From positions 124,001 to 188,000 of the forward strand of contig JAANDG010000098.1 in the NCBI GenBank assembly GCA_036852015.1: DNA of 64,000 nt, written 5' to 3'. The DNA comes from Pelodera strongyloides (taxonomy: Eukaryota > Nematoda > Chromadorea > Rhabditida > Rhabditidae). The notes under the pieces are model-generated. The model was not told the DNA's origin. It saw only the letters and a program-made list of their open reading frames with translations, and ran no database searches. Positions 13,001 through 25,600 of the stretch are shown piece by piece. Position 1 is the first letter of the stretch, and every line of letters starts with the position of its first letter. Position numbers and translations under genes: made by a program.

Positions 13001-16000
13001 CTTCTCCCTCCTCAACTGTGATCTAAACATAGATATTTTATAAATTTAGTTTAATAACATTACAAAGCTTTAGGCTCTCGCTTCAGTTTCAGAATCGATT
13101 ACCCGCTTGCATGTACCTAACTGGTAGCATGAAATCCGGATATCGTCGATTTCGAAGACAAAAAGGTAAACAGAAAAGCTTCAGCTTACACCCAGTTTCC
13201 CTCTGATCGTTGGATCCATTCTCGTCTCTACGCGATGCTTATACTTCTTGTACTCGTCGTGTGTTTCCAGATGGTCCCCAGTGATCTTCCAATACTTTCC
13301 CGGGCAAAAGGTTTTCGACTGCTCCGATAGGATGGAGCCCAGCAGATCACTGAAATTAACACATTCTCATAAAACATTTGCTCTAGTCTTGCTTTGATGA
13401 GTGTGATAAGGAAGGAAACGTAATATATTTTATATAGAACAGTGAGTCATAGACTTCGGAAACGAATAATACATTATTCATACCAAGGATTAGTTTGCTT
13501 CTTTGTTTTGGTAGATGGCGCTTCGGTAGGCGGTTTGCTTCTGAAACAGAAAGCGTAAAATTCATTCGACACGTATAGCGCGGAACAACGGAATATGCTC
13601 CGAGACCGCAGAAAACCATTAATGAGAGAAAAAATTTGGTGACCGGTCATCACTATTTGGACACCACTTAGGTATTGTGTGGTGGTCAGTTGCTGACGGA
13701 TATGACAAGCAAAAATATGAAATATTGGGCAAGGAATCTATTTGCCATTTCAGGGTGCCCATTTGCTACCATTCATTGCGCTACTCTGGCTCCTTATTAC
13801 ATTCTTGTAGAGTAGTTCATGCTTAATATGTTTGCTATTTATGCTAACAATAAAGCAACACTGCGAATAGAAAGAAACATATTGAGTTAGATCCAAAGTG
13901 TATTACATACAGAAGATTGATTTAGCGTACAATGTTATAATACTGTCCACCCCCTTGCCATCAAGAAAACAGACCTTACAGAGCAGCCAGTATAGGTGAG
14001 TACGCCCAACCCCAAACGAAACATGAAAAACGCTTATTTTAAACAGAACGATAGAACACTCTAACTCAAATTCATGCTTAAGATGCACTGAGAGGTAAGC
14101 TCCTCTCCATTACCACGTTGATCTATGCCCCGACGCAACTAACAAGCCATTTGCCTTATAATCCTGAATCACGTTGGAATGTGTTAAATTCTCGTAATAT
14201 TTTTTTTGTATTTGCAATACTAATTATGAATTTCATTATGTATACGCAAAACAATCGTGAATTGTATAAAATAATGTTCTACGTGTGTAGTGAGGGGGAG
14301 GAGGGGGAGGAGCAGAGCCGCACAGGGATGCCGATGGCAGCCGCGACGCGATACACACAGTCCAAACTACGGTAGGAACGTTGTCAAAAAAGATTCACTG
14401 GGGACATGGGGTGCATAATGTCAAAAAAAAAAACTATGCCAACAATGGACAAAAACAATAACAAAAAACAATTTTCCTTATACTTAACATAGACAATAAT
14501 CATAATCGTATTGCTATGTTATGTGGTGCAATAATGTTGTTCTTACAAAAAACAATGGACAAAAATTGAATATGGTGAAAACACGAACCTATCGTGAACT
14601 GTCGAAGAGCACGGAATTTCCTCGTATGTATCACCAACAATAGGAAAATACGATGCGCCATTAACAGACAGCTTTCCGCCACTGTCGAATGTCTTTCTAA
14701 ACATGTAATCGATACTAAAGAGCCAGCTCACTCGCACATAGAAATAGTTGTTTAATTCTTTTTATCGCTGGTGTATAAGGCGAAACGAACGCCACACAGG
14801 ACACATGTACCTTATTTTCTTCTCGTCTGATGTTTCCCGAACACCAAAGAGTTCCTCAAGGAGAGAAGCCTTCGCTTTCTTTGTTGTGCGTTTTCGGCCT
14901 CGTCTCTGAAACGTTTCTAACATTATACATAGAACACATCTAAAATCATTGGAGTCTGGTCTACTAAATATCTACTAATACACAAAAAAAGAGAAGACAA
15001 TGAAAATTAAGGATCCGCAGATAAATGCGTAAGTGGGGGTTACTAAACTAAACTACCTTTTTGGTGGTAGTCTTTCTAGCCGTGTTCTTTCGCTTCTTTG
15101 TAGTCCTTTTCCGACTTCCCTTCCTCTTAGTGCTCTTCTTAGTGCGTCGTTTACGTCGAGTCACCGATGGAACCGGTCTGAATATATTATTTATCACAAA
15201 TGATAAGAATGTTTAAGTTCATCGTCACGGAACGACCCAAATCATACAACTGAACAACGGAATGTTTCCACAACAATCTATACACAATTATAAGTATTGA
15301 TTGCATTCATAGGCAGTGGTAGACCGAGTGCTATCTATTATAACACAAAACAAACCTTCCATCGTCTGGAACATCATCATCCGCTCTCATCACTTCGTCA
15401 TCGGAGAACACGTTATTGTCTGATTCGGCGGATTGTTCAACAACCTCCTCCTGAAGCTTTGCTTATAAGACTGTATTGCAGAAATGGAAGAAATTGTATT
15501 TCACACAGAGGTAAGGCTAGGATTTGAGTAGGTGGAGACTAAATCATACCGTTGATGTCAGTTCACTCGGATGACACCTACCTCTTCTTCGGAATCATCA
15601 ACAATGAATCCGTCTTCATCATTCACTGGTCCATCTGCTTCTGACCCATCGTCTTCCTCCTCGTCCGACTCGTTTTCGAACCCATGAATCAATCTGAAAA
15701 ACAACTCAACACCAATGAACACAATCAAAGTTCATTTTAAAAAATAACTCAAAACCATAGGATCGAACTACAAAAACAGATATGCTCATGAATAAAAGAT
15801 CAATGAAAAAAAAACAGATATGCATGTGAATAACTCACTCTTGCACGTGTTGGCGGACCGTCTGTGCCAAAGTACTTCTGGTGAGTCTCCTTCGCGCTTG
15901 TTCTTGTCCTGACAAAACGCGACGTCTGCTAGAAGGTTGAGCGGGAGGAGCAGGACGACTGGGAGCACAGACAGGGCAGTACCAGTTTCCAGCAGGCACT

Positions 16001-17163
16001 TCAGCAAGCGGAGGGTTCAGACAGAAAAGATGGTAGCTAAAATTTGAAATTAACAAACAAAAAGATCCCTTGGACAATGAACGATGATAGTTACATACGG
16101 TTGTTTATCCAACATAGCGTAGTATAGACGATAAGCTCGTAAGGGACTCGTAAGGGACACAAGGGACCAACCCGCAATCGCACTGATCACATAGAAGAAG
16201 TTGCTCCTCAGAATGGTTCTGTTGGCAGACTTGGCAGTGGATGTGCCAATAGGCATCGGCTTCCTGATCCTCGGACTGAAAGAACGAAACAATGAATGGA
16301 GTTGCGAAAAACACGATAATATAAATTACGTAATATAAACAAAATCCACAAACCTCATTTCCATTCCTCGCAGGTTTCTCAATGTTCTTTCTCTCCATTT
16401 TTCCATTACGGTGTTCCTCGACATATTCGACTTCAGTGCGACAAAGAGGACAATTGCAGATTGCCTGAAAACAAAACAGTGTTTACTTCGAACGTTGATA
16501 AGATGAGAATCGGATCTAGAAAGGGAACATAACAAAACACTTTAAACCCAAAAAAACATTGTTGCAAAACCAACCGAAAACCACTTTTGAAGACAAATAG
16601 AATGAAAGCGATGTCCACAGCTGGTCACGGAGAAAATATTGTGAATTGCCATGAAACATATCGAGCACTCTTCACGATCCTGAAACTTAGATGTTTACAG
16701 AAGAAAAATCGAACACTAATCGCAGAAAATCTAATCTAATCTCATCTCTAAAGAAAAAAGAGACAGCCACAAACAAGACGCAAGTGGTGTTCAGGAAAAA
16801 AAATGTTGGCAGACACATAGTTCCATACTGCAAAGGCTTGAAGGTAAAATTTCACGCGCGCACAATGGAAACAATTCTACGCTGATAACGTATCTCTCTT
16901 ACCTCATCTTCAATTGGTTCTTCCTTGACTTCCTTCGGTTCCTCCTTAACTTCCCTTTTCACTTCTTTTACTGCGGAATGTTTAGGAGTAACCTAAAGAA
17001 CATAAAATCAAATTGAGAACCAAATTACTAAACTGAACTAAGGTGTCAACGAACAAGCAATACTTCAATATTTGTGGTTCAAAAGTTTGTGTAAACTCGC
17101 CTTCTGTTTGATTAAGTCCTTCACATCTGGTTTCACATCTTCCCCCTCGTCAGAGTCCGCCAT
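10061..17163 (-). CDS. phrf1: PHRF1-like RING and PHD finger protein
   Basis: 24 exons, minus strand: 17163-17101, 16992-16903, 16679-16575, 16464-16354, 16275-16172, 16036-15839, 15693-15582, 15450-15356, 15177-15057, 14905-14811, 14714-14589, 13540-13484, 13349-13190, 13022-12913, 12801-12623, 12488-12288, 12191-11889, 11767-11649, 11553-11428, 11346-11284, 11181-11079, 10994-10870, 10393-10316, 10189-10061; 990 residues. RING at about 56-105 (CSIC, CGHRFHSIC, CPLC), PHD at about 137-185 (HCQVC, CDQCDCGYHLFC, WYCPVC), acidic stretch, Lys/Arg-rich tract, long Arg/Asp/Glu-rich region, and a short C-terminal helical module like the SRI-type end of PHRF1. The order RING-PHD-basic/RE-C-terminal module is that of PHRF1, a nuclear E3 ligase linked to Pol II and DNA repair. 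ATG lies 6 nt after TTTTCAG (likely trans-splice). The first intron begins GC. Confidence 0.85.
14283..14366 (-). other. Possible cassette exon in the PHRF1-like gene
   Basis: Inside the 1.05-kb intron between exons 14714-14589 and 13540-13484 lies an 84-bp stretch with an acceptor (CCGTAG) and donor (CACAC/GTAGAAC). It is open in the required phase, is a multiple of three, and is GC-rich and Ser/Pro-rich. Including or skipping it keeps the frame. It could equally be chance. Confidence 0.25.
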
Positions 17164-18080
17164 CACGAACTGAAAAATTAATGTTAGTTTTCGAGCAAAT
17201 GTAAATATTCAATAAGTTTGAGCGCAGGTCGAGACGAGCGAAGCAAATACATAACAGTCAGTACAAATTGCAGTTTATGGAGAATATCAAACAAATGGTT
17301 GATTGCATCAATCAAAGATGAGATAAACGTTGGATTACTCCCTTTTCACACAGTGACCGTGCAAACCGAGTTAGAGCATCAATGACAAACGGAGTGAAAT
17401 TTAACTACCGTAACCATGGTTTCCAATAGGATGGCTTCACATCTTTCCACCGATTATGCTTGATAGAACACTCACTTCGTACAGTTAACATATAATTAAC
17501 GAAATCAAGGTCAGTAAACTCGGTAATTAGCGGCGGTACATTAACGCAGAGAAAATCTCAAAATAAACGACTTTTATGAAAAGATATTAATGTTTTATTA
17601 AACCCTCAAAACACTGCACAGTAACAAAAAGAACTCTAGTGAGATACCATTAGTTGGATTATTTTAAAGTCGAAAAGGACAATAGTCAGTATGTATACAA
17701 AGATGGGACTGGTAAATGCAACCAATAATTCCTATCATATAGGTATAAGATGCAATGAATATTATTAGTAAGGGTTACTGACGAGCAGAATATTTTGACT
17801 GAAGGGGGGGGGGGATTAAAAAGCATGTAAAAAGCTATGGAAACGAACAAATTATGAATCGACAAAACGTCAAAATGTGATTGGGTCCATTTTTTGGCAT
17901 GCTAAAATGTGCTATTAAGAGTGAACATCGGTCCCATACAAACGCAACAGCCGGAATGAAAAAGTCGATCAGGTTCAATCATATTGTATGAAATGCACGT
18001 GCGCAAAGATAAGCAACGTTCTGAAGTGGCACCACAGTTATGAATTTTAAAACAATGAGATCATTGATTGGAAAGGAAGT
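17164..18080. other. Spacer between GPS2-like and PHRF1-like genes
   Basis: 917 bp between two minus-strand genes. It holds a run of about ten G near 17806 and no exon I can support. The gap is much longer than the ~100 bp typical within nematode operons. Confidence 0.5.
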
Positions 18081-21000
18081 CTATTTCCAGCGATTGTTGT
18101 ACGTCTTTCCAAGGTAAGATGTGTATGGCTTCCCGTCTGAAAAACAGCAGGTAGGTAATAAACATCAACAGCAATATCACTTGTTTCGCTCTCCACGTAG
18201 CACAAATGTAAAGCAAAGACTACTGAAAATCCGTACTTTCAAACAAGAAATGCAACATACGACTTGAGGCTTCCGTGGTTGGTTGAGTTTGATTGGCTCC
18301 CTGCCTCGAGTACAGCTTTTGCTCTCGAGCTTGTTGTTGGGCAACCAATTGACTGAAAATGTGATTCACCAGAGTCATAAGGTTAAACATGTGCGCAAAG
18401 CAAGACATATCAATTCAATATTCTCTGCATGCTACTAACCGGTACAATGAAAAATTTTTAGACTAGAATTATTAGACTGTAAACTGTAGTGGGCAGGAAC
18501 TTCGGATAGAGAAGGGAAAACAACTTACCCGTATGTTTGCGGCTGGGGCGTCGCTAATCTCGAGGGTGGATTCGATCCTCCGGGTATTTGAAGGTTCTGA
18601 AGTAAATGTGGTTTCAATTGCAAGCTTTAGTCACATAGCACACATATTTAGGGACATAGTTGATCTAGGCGTCCCATCATTTGTTGAAGAAGAACTTGTA
18701 CACTGTGCCCAATCAAACGGTCGTTATTCTAGCTACTAATAAGCAAGAGAAAATGTTTAGCTGTCAAATGTTTCAATCTGATTTCAACATTACATTTGCA
18801 GGATTTCCTTGTCCTTGCAATGGAGCGAACAACTGAGCTCCGAGCTGCCTAAAGACGTTAAAGTGAGAATCAGAATCAAACTATGTTTCATGACGGTGAT
18901 TACATGCGAAACGAAATATTCGGATGATAGTCGAATGAATAATGCAAAAAACTCAACAATACCCACCCATGACCCATCTGTTGCATATTACCATGATTGC
19001 CCTGGAAGTTTCCTTGAATTGTCGGTAATTGAGGAGCAACACTACTCGGGAGACTGGGTGTGAACTTTCCACTGAGGCCTCCGTTTGACGATTGAATGTT
19101 AGAGGCCATGCTTGAGGGAAGATTCGGTTGAAATCCCCCAGAGACGTTTCCTTGCATATTCAGGCTTCCGTGAATGGCTCCCAACAAATTGCCAGCCATA
19201 GTTTGAGAAGTCGGTGGCGGAGGAGGCACACCAACCTAAAAGATAATTGCCAACCAAGAAAAATATCCAAGCTTATAGCTGATTGATGAATAATAGTCAT
19301 GTGAAGACTACACACGTCTCATGAACCGCGTGCGAAAAATCAACATACTGTGCATAAAACAGTTTTTCATCTGAAGATTATAATAATCACCTGATACTGG
19401 GGCATTTGTCCCGGTTGTGGAGTTGTACAGAAGGTCCCGGGCTCTTGTTTGATTTCAATCATTCCCATAGGCAGTTGTTTACCAACCAGCATCTGGTTTC
19501 CTGAAAAAACATGACTTAATGCTAGAAATCTAAACCAGCCACATAATCATGGGCCCTCCTCGCCCTAGCCCGAAGACGGCGAGCAAGTTGTCATCTGGAA
19601 CTCGTCGCCTAATGCTCAAGACCTCTGCGTAACAAGTCATAAGCTCACTTTATTTGAACCCCTTGAATAAAGGTGCACACTGTTGTGGCGTAAAAGATTT
19701 ATTTATATTTAACAGATATGCTTTCACAATCGATTACCTTGATATGTCGAAATAGTTGAATGTCCAGGCTGCATTTGCCCTTGTTGCGGTGTACCAACAC
19801 GAATTTGAGCATTTGTAAGTTGTAGATGGTTTCCTGAATGACTGCATTCATATTCAACCCTATGATACTTTAAGCATAAAATCAATCACTAATAACGAAA
19901 ATGGTCACAGACGATAGAATCCAACCTTGTGTAGACCTTCCCATAAACTGCTGTTGTGCGAAATTCTGATTTTGTTGGAGGTGTTGCGACGCAGCATTGG
20001 GCTGCATGTATTGTTGAGGCTGCGAATTTTGCATGTGCTGTTGGTTTAGCATTGTTTGGATTTCTTGTCCTTGACCCTGCTGCTGGAAAGAAAAAAATGA
20101 GACTTTTCGTGTATCAACCTGTCTGTGTACATACGACTTTCCACAGCTGTCATAACTCTGTGCACACGCACGAACCTGTACACTATTCTGAAGAGCCTGG
20201 GCAATGGCATTCGTTAGGGCGCTATTTCCACCATGGGCAGCGATCTGAGCATTCGACAGACCGGAATTGAGACTCGACAGGACTTGGCCGAGCGTCGGAG
20301 CGCAATCCTGAAAAAAGAGTGTCATATAGGTAAACTCCAGTGGAAGCAAAACAATTACATTGCGGCTCTAACTGAAGCTTTCAGGAAGGTAGGTGCTATA
20401 TAGCCGCTTAAATAAACAAAGAAATTCTTAAATGAATGGGAACAACTCACCGGTTTTGCGGAGTGCATCTCCTGTATTCTTCTCAGAGTTTCCGCGTCTA
20501 CGGTGCGTGGAGGCGCAGGCTCTGGTTTCTGCATAGCAAACGCATCAGCCTCCTAAATGTTACATTTTCCCTGTGTTACGTGTCCCGCCGACCAAAAAAA
20601 ACTTTTTGAGATAAATAAGACATCACCAACCTTCTTCTTCACCTCCTCAACTTGCTTTCTCATTTCGGTTTCCTTCATCAGTGTGGCCTTGAATTGCATA
20701 AAAGTTTCATGCTTCGCTTGCACCAACTTGTCCAGAACCACATGCTGTTGTTTAACCTGCAATAGAAACAAAGGAAATATTACTGCAAAAGGAAAAAAAC
20801 GGAAGCCCATTTGTGGACGGTAAGCAAAACATGGCTGATTAGCAAAATACAGTTCGTATCGGTCAAAGAATAAACAAAATGTCGGAAACACAAACCTCTT
20901 CTTCCAGTTCAAGTAACTCCAACCCAGCTCTTTCCATTTTCTGATTCTTTTCTTCCTTTCGCAATAACTTGGCACGTTCACGGGCTACTTCTGTAATAAA

Positions 21001-21323
21001 GACTTTGTGATCACTATCATGAAGAATTACAGAGAAAACCGTTCTCTAGATAGAGCAAAAAATGCAGCCATGCATCATCCGATGCACATCTTCACGAATA
21101 TGAAGGAAAAGGGATCCAATGTGAACATACTGTCTAGTTGTTGAGCTCTTCGATGTCCAATATGTCTGAATACTGCCTGCTTCGTTTCGGGGGCCACAAC
21201 CAATGGAGTCCAGTGAAGGGGCACTGTGTTTCCTCCATGGTATAACTGTAGAGGCGGGCCAGCTGGCCCCTTATTGTTGGACACCGCCGTCGAGGTAACC
21301 AGTGTGCCATAAATGCAAACCAT
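18081..21323 (-). CDS. gps2: GPS2-like corepressor subunit, Gln-rich
   Basis: Minus-strand exons: 21323-21131, 20990-20896, 20756-20631, 20552-20451, 20307-20176, 20082-19926, 19833-19738, 19500-19391, 19235-18967, 18848-18794, (possible 18728 to about 18708-18660), 18596-18529, 18352-18261, 18136-18081; about 516 residues without the uncertain exon. A predicted coiled coil at about residues 60-140 (LRKEEKNQKMERAGLELLEL, then KHETFMQFKATLMKE and MRKQ) aligns with the GPS2 coiled coil that binds NCoR/SMRT and TBL1. The C-terminal two thirds are rich in Gln, Asn, Met, Gly and Pro, as in GPS2. GPS2 is a core NCoR/HDAC3 corepressor subunit. Start chosen at MVCIYGTL because it is open in phase and no better upstream exon was seen; the start is uncertain. 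The assignment rests mainly on the coiled coil. Confidence 0.62.
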
Positions 21324-22608
21324 ATTAGAACATAGTTTCAAGGGTAATATGTAAGAACGGCAAAATACACACGTACAAAACGCCAATCCATTCATCATAA
21401 AAAAGAAAATCAATAGGTAAGGGTAACCAGGAAAGCAGAAGCATAACCTGTACAGTTCCATCATTTGCAGACCAATAAGCGCATACTCTTTATTATATAC
21501 ATTTCATAAAGCACATATGATCACAACAGTTCCGGTAACCAGAATAAAAGGCGCTGATATACACGTTGCAAGACAACCACAAATCGTGAAAAGAGTAAGT
21601 TCGGAATAGACAATATTCTTCTATGGCAGTTCAATTGCTTCATCAGGGGAAAGGGGAACGCTACACTAGCGAGAAGAAACTTGCTAATAAGGAAAGACAA
21701 TTTTAGTAGAGCTAGCTGTCATTGCATTGAACGAATAAAGCAAAATTACACACTACGATTACCAATATAAAACTATATAACAGGAAACACTGCAGCTGGT
21801 TCGAGACACTAAAGAACAATACTCTCAAGCATACACCGATTGCAAAATGTAAGGAAACTCGAAACGATCCAGTTGCGGTGTTTTAACTCAATATCCCGTA
21901 AGTGTACCGGGTCATAATACGAAGTAAAATACGTAAGTAAAGAAAGTCAAGTGAGCAAAAGTAAAAGTGAACAACTGTACAAGTAAAAAAGGTTGAAATG
22001 AGTTCCAGAGTTACAAAGAACATTTTCTATAGTTGATATTTGCCTTATGAAGGCTAAATTGCAACAAACTGCACGCAGCGGAGGCAGTATACTCTAGTAT
22101 ATGAATAGAATATCACAGAAAGTACCATTATTAGTATCGAATCATGGGTTGGGCTTGAGACGTAAAGTTGCTTTCGGAACTGCATATACAATACAAAAAG
22201 TATCAAAATAACTATAAAATACGAAACAATATGTACAAGTGTAACATAAGATGTCTTGAAATGTTTAAATGTGAATGCTTTTTACAGGTTAGGAAGAAAA
22301 CCTTCAAACACTTCAAGGCACTAAAATATATCGCAATATGCGAAAAAAAGCCTTTTCACACCATAGAACAGTTGTCTTATTAGTGAAAAAGTTATACAAT
22401 AAAAAAAATAACAAAGAAAAAAAAAGTTAGTGGTTGCAAGGTACAATTTAGTTTTGGAAATATGTACATTGGAAATAATAACATGAAAGTGGGTCTATGC
22501 AACTTACTTGTCCTTCTACAAATTGCGAGAAAGGGTACGTATCACCGGGGTACGAAGCACTCCAAAAATCGATAAATCCAAAGTTCGTGGGTAGTATTAT
22601 AGATCGAC
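21324..22608. other. Spacer between PLEKHM2-like and GPS2-like genes
   Basis: 1.29 kb of AT-rich DNA including the 3' UTR of the upstream PLEKHM2-like gene and the GPS2-like promoter or leader. No other exon or RNA gene seen. Confidence 0.5.
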
Positions 22609-25600
22609 CTAATCGAAAGGAATATCCGGATTCTCACATCCGAACACCGTTCGCTTCCACAGGTCTCGAGTACGATGAGCATGGGTGAGGATGGCAATAC
22701 GATTCTTATCCTCAAAAACACAAATGATACTGTGATACTTCACTACCAGAAGCTATTGGTGCCAAAGTGTATAGAACGAAGATTCAAACAAAAACTGCCT
22801 ACATTATCTTAGATACCTTAGAGGTCTAAGGTAAGGTAGGTGAAAAAAATCATGAAAAGGGAAGTCGAACTCACTTCTTCCGCGTATGTGGAGATATCGG
22901 CGCAAGGAATATACTTGGAAATCACAGCCCGCATTCTCTCCAGTTCGGACATGGACCGGAAGAAGAACCATTCGATCATATCGCCAACCTAAACAAGATT
23001 GAGTGACGTATTTTTAACGAAACAAAATATTTATCTACTATTGACAAACTTACCAATGTTAGCTATCTTTTTGTGGTCAATAAATATATTTAGAAAAGAA
23101 TAAACAGGGAACTCTCTTACCACAAGCAGTATCGCTGTGTGTGGTCCCTCGCTGAGAATAATTCCCTGTTCAATGAGCTCGAGTGGAAAACGCTAGAAAG
23201 GAATCAATGTAGGTGGAAAAATTGACTCGTCGGTATGGATACGTTGAATGACTATTCACAAACTAATCAGTTTGCGAATGCAACAACCAGCAAAATTACA
23301 GCTTATCGAAGAATAATTGGATTACACACAAGAAGGCAACGCGTGAAATTGTCCATCAACGCTTTGGCTCCTTCCTGATAAATGACTATGTGCGTCTCGG
23401 TGACGACTGCAGCGCACGATGTCACATCCGAACCATCTGCCTGCAAAAAAAATAAGAACTGACTACGGTGCGCGCGCAATGGTTTCATTGAATCGAATAC
23501 GAATAAAAAAGCACCTAATCTAACAATAACGTAAACTACAGTGCACTCGGGAAAACTTAAATTTTATTTTGCTCGTATAAAGCATACATCACTCCAATTT
23601 TAGACAAAGTCTGGTAAAACGAATCGATCACCTGCGCGGACAAGGCTATGCTGATCATGTTAAGCCATTTCTGTGTCTCCTCTCTGCTCATACTGGCCAA
23701 CAAAATAGGGGTTTCCTCAGGGTTGAGAGGGAACGTTATCTGAACATACATTATTTGAATGATACACTACTGAATGGAAAAACATTCCTTTGCAGAGCTG
23801 CACTAACAATATTCGCTGCATATGTGCCATCTGGCGGTGCTGCGGATAGCCCGCCATACAAAAATAACGGGTTTCATTCTCGAGCAGAACAGAATCATCG
23901 CTCTCATGTGTCTATGTTGATCCTATATGCATTCCGTACAATTGGTAAGCAGCAAATGTAATCAAAAATACCTCGAACTCGGAGACGTGACCACTCTCGT
24001 TCTTGACCTCACGTGTTTCCACTGCTCCACCGCTCAAATTGAGCACTCGACTGCCTACTTTGCACGATGAATCCGTGAAGATGTACAGCTTCTGACCTCT
24101 GAAACGACACATGTGTAACTATGAAAATAACAGTAAAGTCTGCAGTAAATAAAATCTGAAAAGAAAGAGGGATAAAACGAAAAGTACCTCAACATGAAGT
24201 ATCCCTGAATCAACTCGGTAGTTTTCTTCCACCATGACGGACTTTCAGGTTTGTAGTAGAGATATCCAGAATACTCCACCTGCAAATGGGTTATCTAAGA
24301 CGCTTAACGAAGCGCTGGCACTTTCTTGTGCAACAGAAATCCTTATCCACAGGAACGAATTATGTGGTAATAATAAATGCTAATGACAAACCTCTGCATC
24401 AGCGAGATGGCGGCTTGTTTCTCTCCAGTACACAAAAGAAGTGTTTTGCAACCGCAGTGCATCCTGGACGGAAACAATAATGAAACACAGTCTCATAGTC
24501 CGTAAAAGAAGTGTATGGAACACTAGATATATATGCACCGATGTTTTCGTAAGCCAAATAGCACTAACCACAGTCGTGTTCAGTTCACGCGTAAGGAGGC
24601 GCCGAACCAACAGTGCATACGCTGTGTTGTCACTGAACACCGATGGAACTCCATCCTTACTATCAGAGCCTTTCCGGGCAGCCTAAACAAGTGATTCAAA
24701 AAAGAACACACGGTGAACCTGGCAAAAATATTTTCAGGAACAATAAATAAAATTACATGCTGGGACAACCACAATGAATAAACGTAACAAAAACCAACCT
24801 CAACTATTTGATAGCTTATTGCCTGTCCGAGTTTGATCTCACACGTTGCAAATGTAAGAACCGTTTTACTTGCACTATCATCAAATACCTGCAAAGATAT
24901 TTAATTAAGCGAGAAAATCAACGCTTCCCAAGCATCTATATAATATCCGTTCCCAGTCAAATTGCCAACAGAGAGGAATCAAGCAAACTTTTTTGTCTCC
25001 TCTTTTTGTCGAATCTGCTTGATGTAATAATGATTATTATTATAATCAGTGTATAAAGCGAAGTAAACTTCGCCATAATCGTTATAAACAAAGCTTACGC
25101 TAAATTCCGTTCCCTTCTTGGCAAATATCTGTATACATTGCATATCGTCTCCTATTGCCACATAATCGATGATATCCATATTGGCTATCCAGTGAATATT
25201 ATATTCGACTGAACCCGAGGCCAAAGCGTCGTCTTCACTAAAATAAGCAATCATTAAAGGAAGCAAACAGGAACAAGAAGGAGCCAACCACACAAAATGC
25301 AAATTAACAGCGGTTGAAAAATGCCACAACGGCACCACTACGTAAGAGCACTAAAAATAGAATATTAATTAAACTAATAAGGGGAAAATCTTACCCAGCG
25401 CGTGAATTCGCATTCGTCATGGACAGCGACTCGGTCAATGAGTAGATATTCTTATTTGTGACAACGAGAAGTCTAAAACGAACATATTAACGAAAAACTT
25501 GAAAGTTAAAGTCCTCTTAAAATCACTAACTAAGAAGCAAAAAAAAGCGAAACGCGCTCACCGTTCGGAGGGCTTTCCAACTGCAAATCCGTCATAGACC

